Origin: Lyophyllum atratum
Lineage: Eukaryota > Basidiomycota > Agaricomycetes > Agaricales > Lyophyllaceae
NCBI GenBank assembly: GCA_014905825.1
Contig: JACGCN010000003.1
Span: forward strand, 124,001-188,000
Reading direction: 5' to 3'
Length of the DNA stretch: 64,000 bases
Part shown: positions 34,467 through 44,725 of the stretch, in pieces
Layout of the letters: each line of letters opens with the position of its first letter
How positions within the stretch are numbered: the stretch's first letter is position 1
Translations under genes and position numbers: made by a program
The notes under the pieces: generated by a model
Database searches by the model: none
What the model was told of the DNA's origin: nothing
The model's input: the letters and a program-made list of their open reading frames with translations, nothing else

Positions 34467-35006
34467 CAAGGGGGTCTCGGAGTTTAAATATCGCACCAAG
34501 GGTTGGTCGGTCGGTTCAAGGATTGGGTCACTAAATATTTTTGGACCTACTATATTTTTGCATGGAAACTGAGTATTTGGCTGATTTACCGCCTCAAGAT
34601 TAACTTAAAAGGGCCAGAGGAATGATGTAGCTGTTTGAGGGGCAAATTTCGTCCAAGGGTGACAAAAATTGCCCTGGGTGCGTGACACAATGGGTAAGTT
34701 TGTTATCTATTCAATTGATCCAATAATTGTAATATGCTATCTAATGTATCAAGTGGCATTCAACCTGTGTGAAACTTGAGTTTGCGCTCAAGTAGTGGGT
34801 GTGTAAGACCTGCAAAGCGCCAGGACGAGAGGAAGGTGACAAAATTGGCGCGTAAATGTCATCACTATTTTTATAAATAGAATGATGGCGTCCCGATTTG
34901 GTAAATAAATCACGTGTTTGTTTACGTTGGCCGGTCGGTCCAAGAAATCTGCCACTAAAAATAAATTCGACCCCAGGTCATTTTTTTAAATTCCGAGACC
35001 CCCTTG
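34467..35006. mobile_element. hAT-like MITE, 540 bp, with perfect 8-bp target duplication
   Basis: The ends are 22-bp terminal inverted repeats (34467-34488 and 34985-35006) matching at 21 positions and starting CAAGGGGGTCTCGG. The element is flanked by TTCAGAAT at 34459-34466 and 35007-35014. An 8-bp duplication and a CA-G-rich tip are features of the hAT superfamily. There is no coding capacity, so it must depend on a transposase elsewhere. The interior is AT-rich and repeats GGTCGGTC and CACTAAA-type motifs in inverted orientation beyond the formal repeats. It sits about 200 bp upstream of the SDR start codon. Confidence 0.92.
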
Positions 35007-35203
35007 TTCAGAATGACAGCTTGACGGATATCATTCGGTGATCTCTATTCCTTGCCGCACAACACGAATTACAGCGGCAGGAACTTGATGTAGTATCGGT
35101 ATCCTCCCAGGCTTTCAACTCAAAACAGAGGCCCTCCTTACGATAGGGCTCTAAATCCCAAACACATATCTCAGTTCCTCTCGCACTCCTCAGAGTCCTC
35201 ACC

Positions 35204-36523
35204 ATGGGAAAACTCGCGATCTCTGACTTCCTCCACGAACAATGCATGAAGGTCCCACCCGTCGCCACAGCTGACCTTACTGGGAAGACGGTCATGGTGA
35301 TAGGGGCTAACACCGGCCTGGGATTTGAGGCTAGCAAACACTTTGCTCGCATGAATCCTGCGCGCCTTATCTTGGCTTGTCGGAGCGCGAAAAAGGGCGA
35401 GGCCGCACTTGAGAGTCCGTTATTTTAATTGAAGTCTCTGGCATAGCTAACCACAAGGATTCCAGAGCTACGAGAAGAAACGGGCTATGAAGCAGCGGAG
35501 CTATGGATCATCGACCTGTGTGAATTCTCCTCGGTGATGGAGTTCGCTGACAAGTTCGACAAGGACGGAGGTCGACTGGATATTCTAGTCGAGAACGCAG
35601 GTTGCACGCAATTTACATATGAGACAACTTCAGATGGCTGGGAGAAGATGTGGGTCCTCTCCTAACTACTCACCTACGAAAGCGCTGAGATGCGTGGATG
35701 TAGATTACAGGTCAACTGCCTATCGCTTGAGCTACTCGCGTTGCGATTACTTCCACGGATGATCAGGACGGCTGAGGAACATGCGACGCGGCCAAGAGTG
35801 GTGGTGGTGACGAGCGAATTGCACTTCTGGGCCAAGTTCGATAAACAGGTGGTCGATGGGAACAAGATCTACGAGAGCCTCAACAACAAAGATTACTGTA
35901 CACCCAGGCAAGTCCCGTTCCATCTCTCTCTAAGGCGCGTGTGGTGCTCATCTGCGACCACAGCGTCATGGCTGTTCGTTACCAGATCTCCAAACGTAAG
36001 CTTCTCCTCTCGTGTTCTATTCCCCAACGAACCGGGTCCTACGCTCACACCTACGACCAGTTTTGAATGTTTTCTTCTACCAAGGCCTCAGCGACCGCCT
36101 CGCCCACTCACCTCTCATCGTCGTTGGTGTGAACCCGGGGTTCTGCCTCTCCGAATTCAGGCGATCCTTCAGCGGCCTCCGCGCGGCCTTCGTCTGGGCT
36201 TTCGAGAAGGCGCTTGCCAGGACGACGGAAGAAGGCGGGCGCCAGCTGGTATACGCCGCTGTGGGGGAATCCGAGGACGAGGGCCGGCTGAGGGGGTCGT
36301 ATCTCTCCGCAGCGAAGGTCTCGGAGGCTAGTGACTTTGCGCTGGGTGCGGAAGGAAGGGCTCTGCAGGATATACTATGGGTAAGTGTTTTCTTGGTGTG
36401 CTTTGAGAGGGAAATCTGATGCGTTGTTGGGGTATGTAGGAGGAGATGATGGGGATACTTGGGAAAGTCGATCCTCGCGTTCAAGAGGTTGCGGAACGGT
36501 GCCTCACACCTCCTGCGAGGTAG
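35204..36523 (+). CDS. Short-chain dehydrogenase/reductase, retinol-dehydrogenase-like
   Basis: Six exons (35204-35414, 35466-35649, 35704-35907, 35964-35995, 36061-36380, 36440-36523) total 1035 nt and give about 344 residues. The NAD(P) loop is GANTGLG near residue 37, the structural ENAG near 117, and the catalytic YQISK near 206. A VNPGFC segment follows the active site as in fungal retinol-dehydrogenase-like enzymes. A variable 90-residue cap completes the protein. Substrate unknown. Intron 3 begins with GC rather than GT, a rare but accepted donor; using it restores the frame into the YxxxK exon. The gene is the intact partner of the decayed copy at 20640-21433 and converges on the HMG-box gene downstream. 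A MITE sits just upstream and could affect its promoter. Confidence 0.88.
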
Positions 36524-36903
36524 AGTCGGTGCGGTGGCGTGTCAGTTGATAAGGAATATTTATCCTTCATATGTATCTGTATGTCCTAGTCATATCTTTG
36601 CGCGAAACTCGGTAAATAAATAAATAAGGACTGTAGATGTAAATAAGTACTCAATACGTATGCGGGAAGGGTAACATCCGAAAGGCAAATGAGCCAAGGA
36701 AAGTAAAATGAGACGGTTGTTAAGATAGAGGGGTAGTGATAGAAAATGCGGCTAGGTTAACTAGAACAGGAAAACTGACAATACAACTAATTTGGTGCCA
36801 CTCCGGTCCGGAAACATATGGGTGAGTGTCCGAATGGTTTCAAAGCGATTTAAGGACCCAGAAATTCTGAGTCGGAATCCGTTGAGTGTGCGACGGGGCG
36901 TTT

Positions 36904-37695
36904 CTAAAACATGTCCCAAGTCCCACACCCACCATCAATAGCCTGACTATCACGAAATGCTGCCTCATAAGCCGAAAAGTCGACCGAGGGATCGTAGTAC
37001 AAGTCCCAAGGTTGCGGCATACTGGGACCACCAAGTGGCGCTTGCTGCTGGTAGAAATCGTTCCTGCTAGCGGTGGTCCCGGACACGTCACCAAAAGCGT
37101 ATTCATAGTCGGAATTGCTGATGCCAAACGTCGGGTTCGTGGCCAGGTACCGTATCGAATGAAGGTTCGTATTGCTGAGTTTACTATGTCAGAAAAGATG
37201 CACGTAGACGGTACTAGTGAAGATCGGACGTACTTGGGTAGCATGATAAGCATTATGTGGGGCGTTCTGAAAGCTAGAATTGGTCTTTGAAGGAGATTGG
37301 CCGACGCCGAGGGGATGCGCCGTCGAAGCAGCTGCCGGAGTAGACGCCCAGGGCTGGCCCCGAATCCTCGCCTTCTGAGCATTGGCCGACATCTTCAACT
37401 CTTTCTCCGCCTCCTTCTCCACCTCCTTCTCCGCCTTACTTCTCGGCTTGTACCGATAGTCCGGGTGCATGACTTCGTGTTCCATTTTCTTGAGAGCAGC
37501 GCGCCGTTCAAACTCGGCCCTGACCGCGGGGTCCTCGTTACGCCAGAGTGTGCCAATGATCCGTGAGATTTCTGCTTGTGTTCTGAAGGTGCCAGGAGGT
37601 GAAGGAGGAGGTAGACGAGGGCCCATCTCGGAGCGATACAGAATGAAAGAGTTAGGAGGACGCGGAATTCTGTCCGGTTTCTCCTGGCGTGGCAT
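36904..37695 (-). pseudogene. MATA-type HMG-box gene, copy 1, frameshifted near the C-terminus
   Basis: Exon 1 (37695-37234, 154 codons) encodes an HMG box of the mating-type/Ste11 kind: RPPNSFILYRSEMG, IIGTLWRNEDPAVRAEFERRA and YRYKPRSKAEKE. Exon 2 starts at 37174. Compared with copy 2 at 43930, five bases are missing near 37115, and translation stops at 37103 after about 177 residues. The old frame continues as an open stretch to 36904, ending GTCGGTWDMF-like as in copy 2. The DNA-binding part is intact, so a truncated factor may still be made. Calling it a pseudogene is a judgement. If the downstream tail is needed for activation, the copy is non-functional or dominant-negative. Confidence 0.75.
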
Positions 37696-37742
37696 GATGT
37701 ACGATGGCAGGAACTGTTACACGAGAGGTCGTGCGGTGAGAC

Positions 37743-38776
37743 AGAAAGAGTTGGAGCGGTTGGAGGAGGTTGTATGAACTTCTACCGTTTGCAGTAGATT
37801 CCGGCGCTTATATCCCAGCGCAGAAGGCAAAGCGCGACGGTCAATTGGTGTGCTTTGGCCAACGCCAAAGCAGCCAGGCCAGCCATGAACGCCACTTGGC
37901 TCTGTGAGGCCCTCGGCTTCTAATCGACGTCAAAGCAGCGAAGAAAAAGTTCTTTGAAGGAAACTGCGCTTCTGCTTGAAGAGATTCCCGCTGATCAGCA
38001 AGCGCTCAGGCTATGAAGGCCACTTGTGACGGTTCGGGCCAACTTTGAGCTGTCATAAATCCATGGTACTAAGTTTTCAATTCCACGAGAGTGTGCTCCC
38101 AGGGTATCACATGTGGATATATCAGTGAGCCCAGAATGCGATTTTCGAAGCGGAACAGAGAGTGTTGCGAGTCGCCGAAGTAAGTGTATGTATGCGGGAG
38201 GCGATGTTCAACATTGACTGGCATCCTACTCCTAGATTTCTACGTCAAAAACACTCGTTAACGATTTAGCTAGGGATAGGATGACTTACGATGCCCGCGC
38301 TAGCAGAAGCGTTGGGTATGTGCACTGGCACTCTGAAGTGGTCGCTTTCATGTTCGGCCAGTCGGTAGGTTGGAATCGATCGTGGGAATCAAGATAAGAT
38401 AATCTGAGATAACCCCATATTTCCTCCTCGACGTCTACTTGAGTACAAAAAACGGCTATACTTAGAGTCTGCCAAACCCGACCGCGACGGAGAGCATGTG
38501 GTAACGACTTCAACGTAGATTCTATCTGCAGTGCTCGTTTATCGTCTCTCATCGCATAAATGGATACAACTATACAGCGACTCCGTCCGAAGTCATGACC
38601 GACCCGTGTTGGAGACAACCCAAGTCCAATCCACAGTATTACTAGCAGTACCATAACCCAAGCCCCCCGTCAGGCTTCAATGTACTCGACTTCTTCAATA
38701 AATTAAAAGAGACAACGACAAGAAAGTACAACGCCCCAGAGAGCCAGCCTCGGTAACTTATCAGGGCAACATCCAC
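37743..38776. other. Upstream flank of HMG copy 1 and spacer to kinesin gene
   Basis: From 37743 to about 37960 the sequence matches, inverted, the region upstream of HMG copy 2 (43690-43929), including paired CTTTGACGT/TTGGCCAA motifs and a TATA-like stretch near 37808. The remainder to 38776 shows no gene. A minus-strand open frame at 38286-38654 has no recognisable domain. Confidence 0.45.
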
Positions 38777-41260
38777 TCATGACGTCCTCGCCTGCTTCTT
38801 CGCCGTCCCAATCGTCGTATTATTCACCTGCGAAAAACGAACGATGAGTATACTCAACAAGGTCACGAATCGGTGAGAGAGTGTTCATACCTTCGTGGCG
38901 AACCGCAGGGACGTGAGCGACTCGTTGAGATGTGCCGCGAGGGGAGAGAGGTTCAAGAACATCTACACCGCGCAAGGTCAGGCTCGTGACACATTCCAAG
39001 AAGGAGAACGGGAGGGAAGGGACATACCAGCGTCTTCGAATTTCCACTAAGCGAGTTTTGCAGCAAATACGTCAACTACCCCCAAATGCATTCAGCCCTC
39101 TTCCAACTAAAAAAGAAAAGACCCCTACGCACCTTCGAATTCCTATATGGTATATGCTTCCCCTCCGCCCCCACCCCGCCCGCCCCCCTCTCCCCCAACG
39201 CAGCAATAACATCCCCCAGCGCACTCAAGCTCTTATTAATACTCTGCGTCTCCCTCAACCGCTCCTTATCCGCCCCGCCCGCCGCAAAGCTCACATTAAG
39301 CCTCTCGCTCCCCGCCAGGTCCACCAAATTCAGACTCCCCTCGCATGCCCCTCCTCCCCCCTCCCCGGCTCCGGTGCTGACGCCCCGGATGCGGAGCGTG
39401 AAGACGGAGTGCGAGCGGGAGGAACGCTCGTTCATGAGCGTGGCGGCGACGCTGCGGCGTTTCTGCGCGAGGGCGAGGAGGGTGCGGACTTGGGCGGCAG
39501 AGTGTAGGGGGACGACGGTGACGTCGGTGACGCGCGTCGCGCCGGTGCGGGCGTCGTGCTTGACTTCGTGCTTCTTCTTGTCAAAGTCGTGTGCGCCGAG
39601 GAGGTCGTTGATGGTTTCGTTGTACTGTTTGGGTCCGTGTTAGTCGGGGAAGGGAAGGGAAGGGAAGGAGGAGGGGGAAGGAAGGGACGTACGATCTCGA
39701 GGAACTGCCCCTCCATGGTGTACTCCCACCCTTTGCTCTTCATCTGCTCGGCCACGCGGAAGACTTGATCGACGGCGCGGGGGATCATGCCCGAGTTTTC
39801 TTCGGTCTATGGAGGTGTCAGTAGAGGCGTACAAAGTAGATAGAGTCCACGTACTGGACCGCCCTCCATCGTATACGACTTGCCAGAGCCCGTCTGGCCA
39901 TAGGCGAAGATACACACATTGTATCCGTCGGTGCAGCTCTGAGCAAGCTGCGAGATCTCGTCGAAGACTTCTGCCTGCGTAGCGCTGGGCTCGAAGACCT
40001 GAAATCATGTTAGCACAGGTCGACTACACATAAAAGATAAAGGATAGACGAGGAAGAACTTCAACTACGGTCTGTCGACCGATGCACATGGAAGCAGAAA
40101 CGATCACAGAATTTCGCACACACCTTGTCAAATCCGAAGTTGTACACCTCCTTGCGTTCCTGGCCCGTCGCACTCTCGCTCGACGAAGCCAAAACAATCT
40201 CCTTGTGATCCCGCTTGTCGGGGAACGTCATGTCCGCCTCTTCTTCAGCATCTGAAGGCAACACCGGACGTACACGGCAGAAAACGCGAATGTTGCCCTT
40301 GAGTTCCTGCACCATGTTATGCAGCTGCCTCCGCACGATCTCGCCCTCCACCACCTCCTTCTTCATCTCCTCCACGTCCCGTTCCGCACCCTCCAATTTC
40401 GCCGTCAGCTCCGCAACCAAACGCGTCTGCGCCTCCACCTGCGCCTGCAGAAGCTGATTCTGCGTTGTCAACGTAAGGTGCGCCGTCGACTGCATCGCCA
40501 ACGTCGCCTTGAGCGCCGAAACCGCGTCCCTCTCCCGCTCCAAATCCCCCCGACACAACCTCAAATCCTCACCCACCTCCCTAGCCTCCCTCGCCCGCTG
40601 CTTCACATCCATCTCCAGGTCCATCACCTCCCTCGCATGTCTCTTCTTCAGCCCCTCGATCTCGTCCGACGCGTGCACCAGCTCGCGCCGCTGGTTCAGA
40701 TCGTGGTTCCGCGCAGCTGCGAGCTCGCGGGAGATGACGCTGTGGTTCTCCTGCAGCTCCGCGACTTTGGCGCGCTCGGCTTCCATGTCCTGGGCGAGGC
40801 GGGCGGCATCGGCGGCACGGGCGGATTCGATGGAGGTGAGCTGGGTTTGCAGCTCGGTGAACCGCTTGTCATCGGAGGAGCGGCCGGAAACGGTGCGGGA
40901 GCGGGGAGGCGGGGGTTGTGGCCGGCTTGTGGGAGGGGCACTTGTGCCTCGAGTGGATTTGGTGAGATTGGGGGCGCGGGGTTGGGTAAGTTTTGGGGGA
41001 AGTTGGGAGGGGCCGGGTTTGGGGCCGGACCTCATGAGAGCCGCGCCGGGCCTTGCGAGGTTTGGGGCTGTTCTGGAGGTTTGTAGTGTCCTGTTCTGAT
41101 TGGGTCGGCTTGCACCAACCGCACCAATGGCGGGCAGTTTGCGTGGCTGGTCGAGAGCCTCGTCGTCATCGTCGTCATCGTTAGCCTTGCGTTTCCGAGT
41201 CTGCATGGAGGGGCCAGGTTGTGTTGGGGAGGAGTGCAACCTTGGCAGCCGAGACGCCAT
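38777..41260 (-). CDS. Kinesin-14 (Kar3-type C-terminal motor)
   Basis: Seven exons (41260-40124, 39998-39855, 39806-39693, 39624-39133, 39075-39028, 38962-38891, 38827-38777) total 2058 nt and give about 685 residues. The N-terminal 150 residues are disordered and basic with a seven-Asp run. A coiled coil spans about 150-315. The neck and motor follow from [12 protein letters not shown] at about 320. The P-loop is [13 protein letters not shown], switch [10 protein letters not shown], switch [12 protein letters not shown], and the end of the motor [16 protein letters not shown]-terminal motor with the GN neck identifies the minus-end-directed kinesin-14 class, which acts in spindle assembly and karyogamy. 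The start was taken at the ATG at 41260, just before the basic tail. Confidence 0.95.
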
Positions 41261-42129
41261 GACCATGTGGTGGCTTGAGCCAACTTTTGAAAGCAAGAAC
41301 ATCAACAGTCGCGTGGGTCACGTGGGGGCGTTCAGTCACGTCACATCGGCGGTCGACCAATCTTCTCTCGTTCCTGTCGGTCTCCAACGGTCGTGTTAAA
41401 TCCTTGTCCCAGCGTCACAAAACTTGTATACATGGAGGCGCGAGCACGTATCAAAAAACTAGGTCGCCCCGGATGCAAAGCTTCTCCTCCACGAGGAGGA
41501 CATCGATCGTCTCATTCTCGCACACGGACATAAGCCCGCGCAGGTTTCCTCGCGACGAGAGAAAAAAGATGGACAGCAGGCGAACTGCAATGGCTCTATG
41601 AACGCCGAGAGATGCTCCTACTAGCCCAAGTTCCGATCGGATGCAACTATGAGTGCAGTAGGTCCGATCATACCGGACAGCAACGCGGTGAGTCCTACTT
41701 ATCTACGACACCGCGATCTTCTCCACTCGGGAAGACTCAGGATCCCTAGTTACCTACTTAAATGAGAGCTAGGCATGTTAAGTAGACACTGTGAGGAGTC
41801 TGCGTCCACTCATGATGATATCGTACAGAAAGGATAATCGAGTAGTATCGTAATAGGGCGGAATCAACCAAGAAAATCAATGACTGAAAGACGGCGAAGT
41901 GACTCCAGCTGTTGGATGAATGTTTGTGATAAAACCATGACGGACAGGGGAGTAGAGTGTATGACAGCCTCGCCCCAGGTAGACTGTGGGCAAGAATCAG
42001 CAATGGCGCCGACGCCGCCGAGTTACTGAACTCTTGTACTAGACTTGTACACAGTATAATATTTGTATGTAGCCTGCGGGATAAAGCGCAAAGAAAAAAA
42101 AGTTGTTTCATTGACATGATAATGGAAAG
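41261..42129. other. Spacer between kinesin-14 and tRNA-Gly genes
   Basis: No gene seen. The first 150 bp hold the presumed kinesin promoter. The minus open frame at 41758-42279 overlaps a tRNA gene and has no recognisable domain. Confidence 0.35.
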
Positions 42130-42222
42130 TACACTGAAGGGGAATCGAACCCCTGCCGCTTGCTGGATACCTGGAGTTTTTATTATGGAAGGCAAGCATG
42201 ATAACCACTTCACCATCAGTGT
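42130..42222 (-). tRNA. tRNA-Gly(TCC), copy 1, with intron
   Basis: The acceptor arms ACACTGA/TCAGTGT pair perfectly. The A box reads TGGTGAAGTGGTTATCA and the B box GGTTCGATTCC. The anticodon stem CTTGC/GCAAG encloses CTTCCA, giving TCC, followed by an intron of about 22 nt. 93 nt in total. Confidence 0.88.
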
Positions 42223-42402
42223 TGATGAGAGCCATCGAGATTGCAAGATCATCCTAATAGTATACTGCAGTATGTACATAGGCCAGGGTAATAGGTATGC
42301 AATTTAGGAGCGACGGAGACAGGTCATCAGTACGCAGAGGCTATAATTTCGAGGTAAAAGAAGTAAGAGCACGGACCCTCTTCCATCCACAGCAAAAGTA
42401 CA

Positions 42403-42495
42403 TACACTGAAGGGGAATCGAACCCCTGCCGCTTGCTGGATATCTAGCGACATCTAGATGGAAGGCAAGCATGATAACCACTTCACCATCAGTGT
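42403..42495 (-). tRNA. tRNA-Gly(TCC), copy 2, with intron
   Basis: The mature sequence looks identical to copy 1, 180 bp away in the same orientation. The intron has the same length but a different sequence. Confidence 0.88.
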
Positions 42496-42612
42496 TGATG
42501 ACACCGACGGACATGGAAATCCTCGTCATGATGAACGAAAGCCGGAAACGAACGAACGGAAAGTATCAGAGTGCGAGAAGACACGCGAAAAGGGAAGAGG
42601 ATTGGTTCAACG

Positions 42613-42760
42613 ACGAGACTTCAATTCCCCATCCCAATCCTCGGATCCTACGCCACTCGCGATAACGAACCAAGCCTTGGGATCGTATTTCGCTTTGATT
42701 CAACGTAGTCCCAGATCTGGACAGCTCCAGCGTAAGTCATGCTGCATGTTCGACATGGGA
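42613..42760 (-). pseudogene. Relic of an FAD-linked (BBE-type) oxidoreductase C-terminus
   Basis: One minus-strand frame reads IKAKYDPKAWFVIASGVGSE followed by DWD. This is close to the standard C-terminal ending of FAD-linked oxidases with a berberine-bridge-like domain. A stop codon directly precedes the match, and the expected upstream N-Y-x-R-L part lies in another frame. No catalytic or FAD-binding part is found nearby. It is a decayed 3' fragment. Confidence 0.5.
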
Positions 42761-43689
42761 ACAGCGCCTGCGTATAGTCCAAGTATAGCCCGTCCAGCTG
42801 ATTGTCATGAGCGATTGATACTTGTCCCCTCCATGGCCATAGGAGGAAGGCTGATCGAATTGGGCGCCACACACCTACTGTTGTGTGGTTTAGAGCGCAG
42901 GGCGATTAGCGGCAAGGCAAACCTGTCCCGTACGTTGCGGACCTCAAAGTAGAGCCCAGATGGACGACTTTCTGCGCATACAATCGTACCCTGCACCAAG
43001 CGATATCGTGCCTGAAGCATTGTCAATCTGAGTGATCCGCCTGTATCTCCTGGAACGGCGAATGAAGAAGGATCAGTAATTTCGACATTCGATTTCATTG
43101 CAGCGCGTCGTGATCTGACCTCGATGCAATGTCCGCAATTTGGAAACAGTACCTTGCGAGAGTTGGAATCTCGGAGTCGACGTGGCAGAAAACTCAGGAT
43201 TCAGAGGCTCTAATTTATTTGGAACCTAGAACATCTCGATTTAGGGAAAGAGCTTTTAGTACGAGATTTTCCATATTAACCCACAAAGGTTTGGTATTGA
43301 CTTCGGAGAATATGAAAGGGTTGACGTTTGGTGGCTATGCTCAAGGTATCTCAGATTATCTTATCTTTATTCCCACGATCACATCCAGCCTGGCGACCAC
43401 CAACTTGAACTTGGTGACCTGCTGGGGCCCGGTGCAAATGCTCGATGATTCTGCTACTGCACGCGTCGTAAGTTCTCTTATCCTCAGATGTGGTAGATTG
43501 AATGAGTCTTTTTGACGCAGAAATTCAGGAGCAGGATGCCAGTAACTGAACTCTGGCACAGGACATACATAACTTTGATGACAACGTATGCATGACGAGC
43601 TCGAGGTTAGCTCGAACCGTTGCAAGTGGCCTTCTCGGCACTTGATTACCCATGGACAGAGATGTCTCAAAGCAGGGGCGAGTAATTCT
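42761..43689. other. Spacer upstream of HMG copy 2
   Basis: No gene assigned. A minus-strand open frame at 42805-43098 (about 97 codons) is protein-like in composition, but I recognise nothing and see no splice partners. Confidence 0.3.
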
Positions 43690-43929
43690 GCACTTCTTTG
43701 CTGCTTTGACGTCGATTAAAATGTCTCTTACAGGACCAAGTGTCGTTCAGTGCTGGCCTCTCTGCTTTGACGTTGGCCAAAGCACGCAGGTTGACCGTCG
43801 CGCTTTGCCTCATACGATGGGATATAAGCGACGGTATCTACTGCAAATTGTCGAACCTCATAACCTCGCTCCAACTCTTTTTGCACCACCGCACCATCTC
43901 TCGAGCAGTAGTTTCTACCATCGTGCAAC

Positions 43930-44725
43930 ATGCCGCGCAAGGAGAAATTGGACAGAATTCCGCGCCCGCCTAATCCTTTCATTCTCTATCGCTCCGAGAT
44001 GGGCCCACGTCTACCTCCTCCTTCACCTCCTGGGACCCGCAGAACACAAGCGGAAAACTCACAGATCATCGGTACACTCTGGCGTAACGAGCACCCCGCG
44101 GTGAAAGCCGAGTTCCAACGGCGCGCTGCTCTCAAGAAAATGGAGCACGAAGCCATGCACCCAGACTACCGGTACAAGCCGAGAAGTAAGGCGGAGAAGG
44201 AGGTGGAGAAAGAGGCGGCGAAAGAGTTGAAGGCGTTGGCCAAGGCCCAGAAGGCGAAGATTCGAGACCAGCCCCGGGCGTCTACGTCAGCGGCTGGTTC
44301 GACGGCGCATCCCCTCGGCGTCGGCCAATCTCTTTCAACGTCCACTGCTAGCTGTCAGAACGCGCCCCACAATGCTTATTATGCTGCCCAAGTACGTCTG
44401 ATCTTCGCTGTACCGTCTACGCGCATCTTTTCTGACATGGTAAACTCAGCAATACAATGCTTCATTCGATGCGGTACATGGCCACCAACCCGACGCTTGG
44501 CATCAGCAGAGCTATTCCGACTTCGAATACACTCTCGACGACGTATCCGGGACCACTGCTAGCAGCAACGATTTCTACCAGCAGCAAGCGTTACTTGGTG
44601 GACCCAGTATGCCGCGACCTTGGGACTTGTACTACGATCATTCGGTCGATTTCGCAGCTTATCAGGCAGCATTTGATGATAGACAGGCTGTCAATGGTGG
44701 ATGTGGGACTTGGGACATGTTTTAG
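43930..44725 (+). CDS. MATA-type HMG-box transcription factor, copy 2 (intact)
   Basis: Exons 43930-44391 and 44450-44725 total 738 nt and give about 245 residues. The HMG box occupies residues about 9-85 (RPPNPFILYRSEMG, IIGTLWRNEHPAVKAEFQRRA, YRYKPRSKAEKE). It is followed by a Lys/Ala-rich helix and a Ser/Gln/Tyr-rich tail ending CGTWDMF. HMG-box proteins of this kind regulate mating and fruiting in basidiomycetes; the role here is inferred. The gene and its 240-bp upstream region are an inverted duplicate of 36904-37960. This copy keeps the five bases that copy 1 lacks, so the whole tail is in frame. Confidence 0.88.

Noticed and set aside
38891..38962. Possible frameshift in the last motor exon of kinesin-14
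   Set aside because: Re-reading the bases at 38941-38950 showed the frame is intact and encodes the expected [11 protein letters not shown] segment.
40319..41099. Plus-strand open frames opposite kinesin-14 (196-255 codons)
   Set aside because: They are antisense to the coiled-coil coding region and reflect its high GC and codon regularity. No domain is seen.
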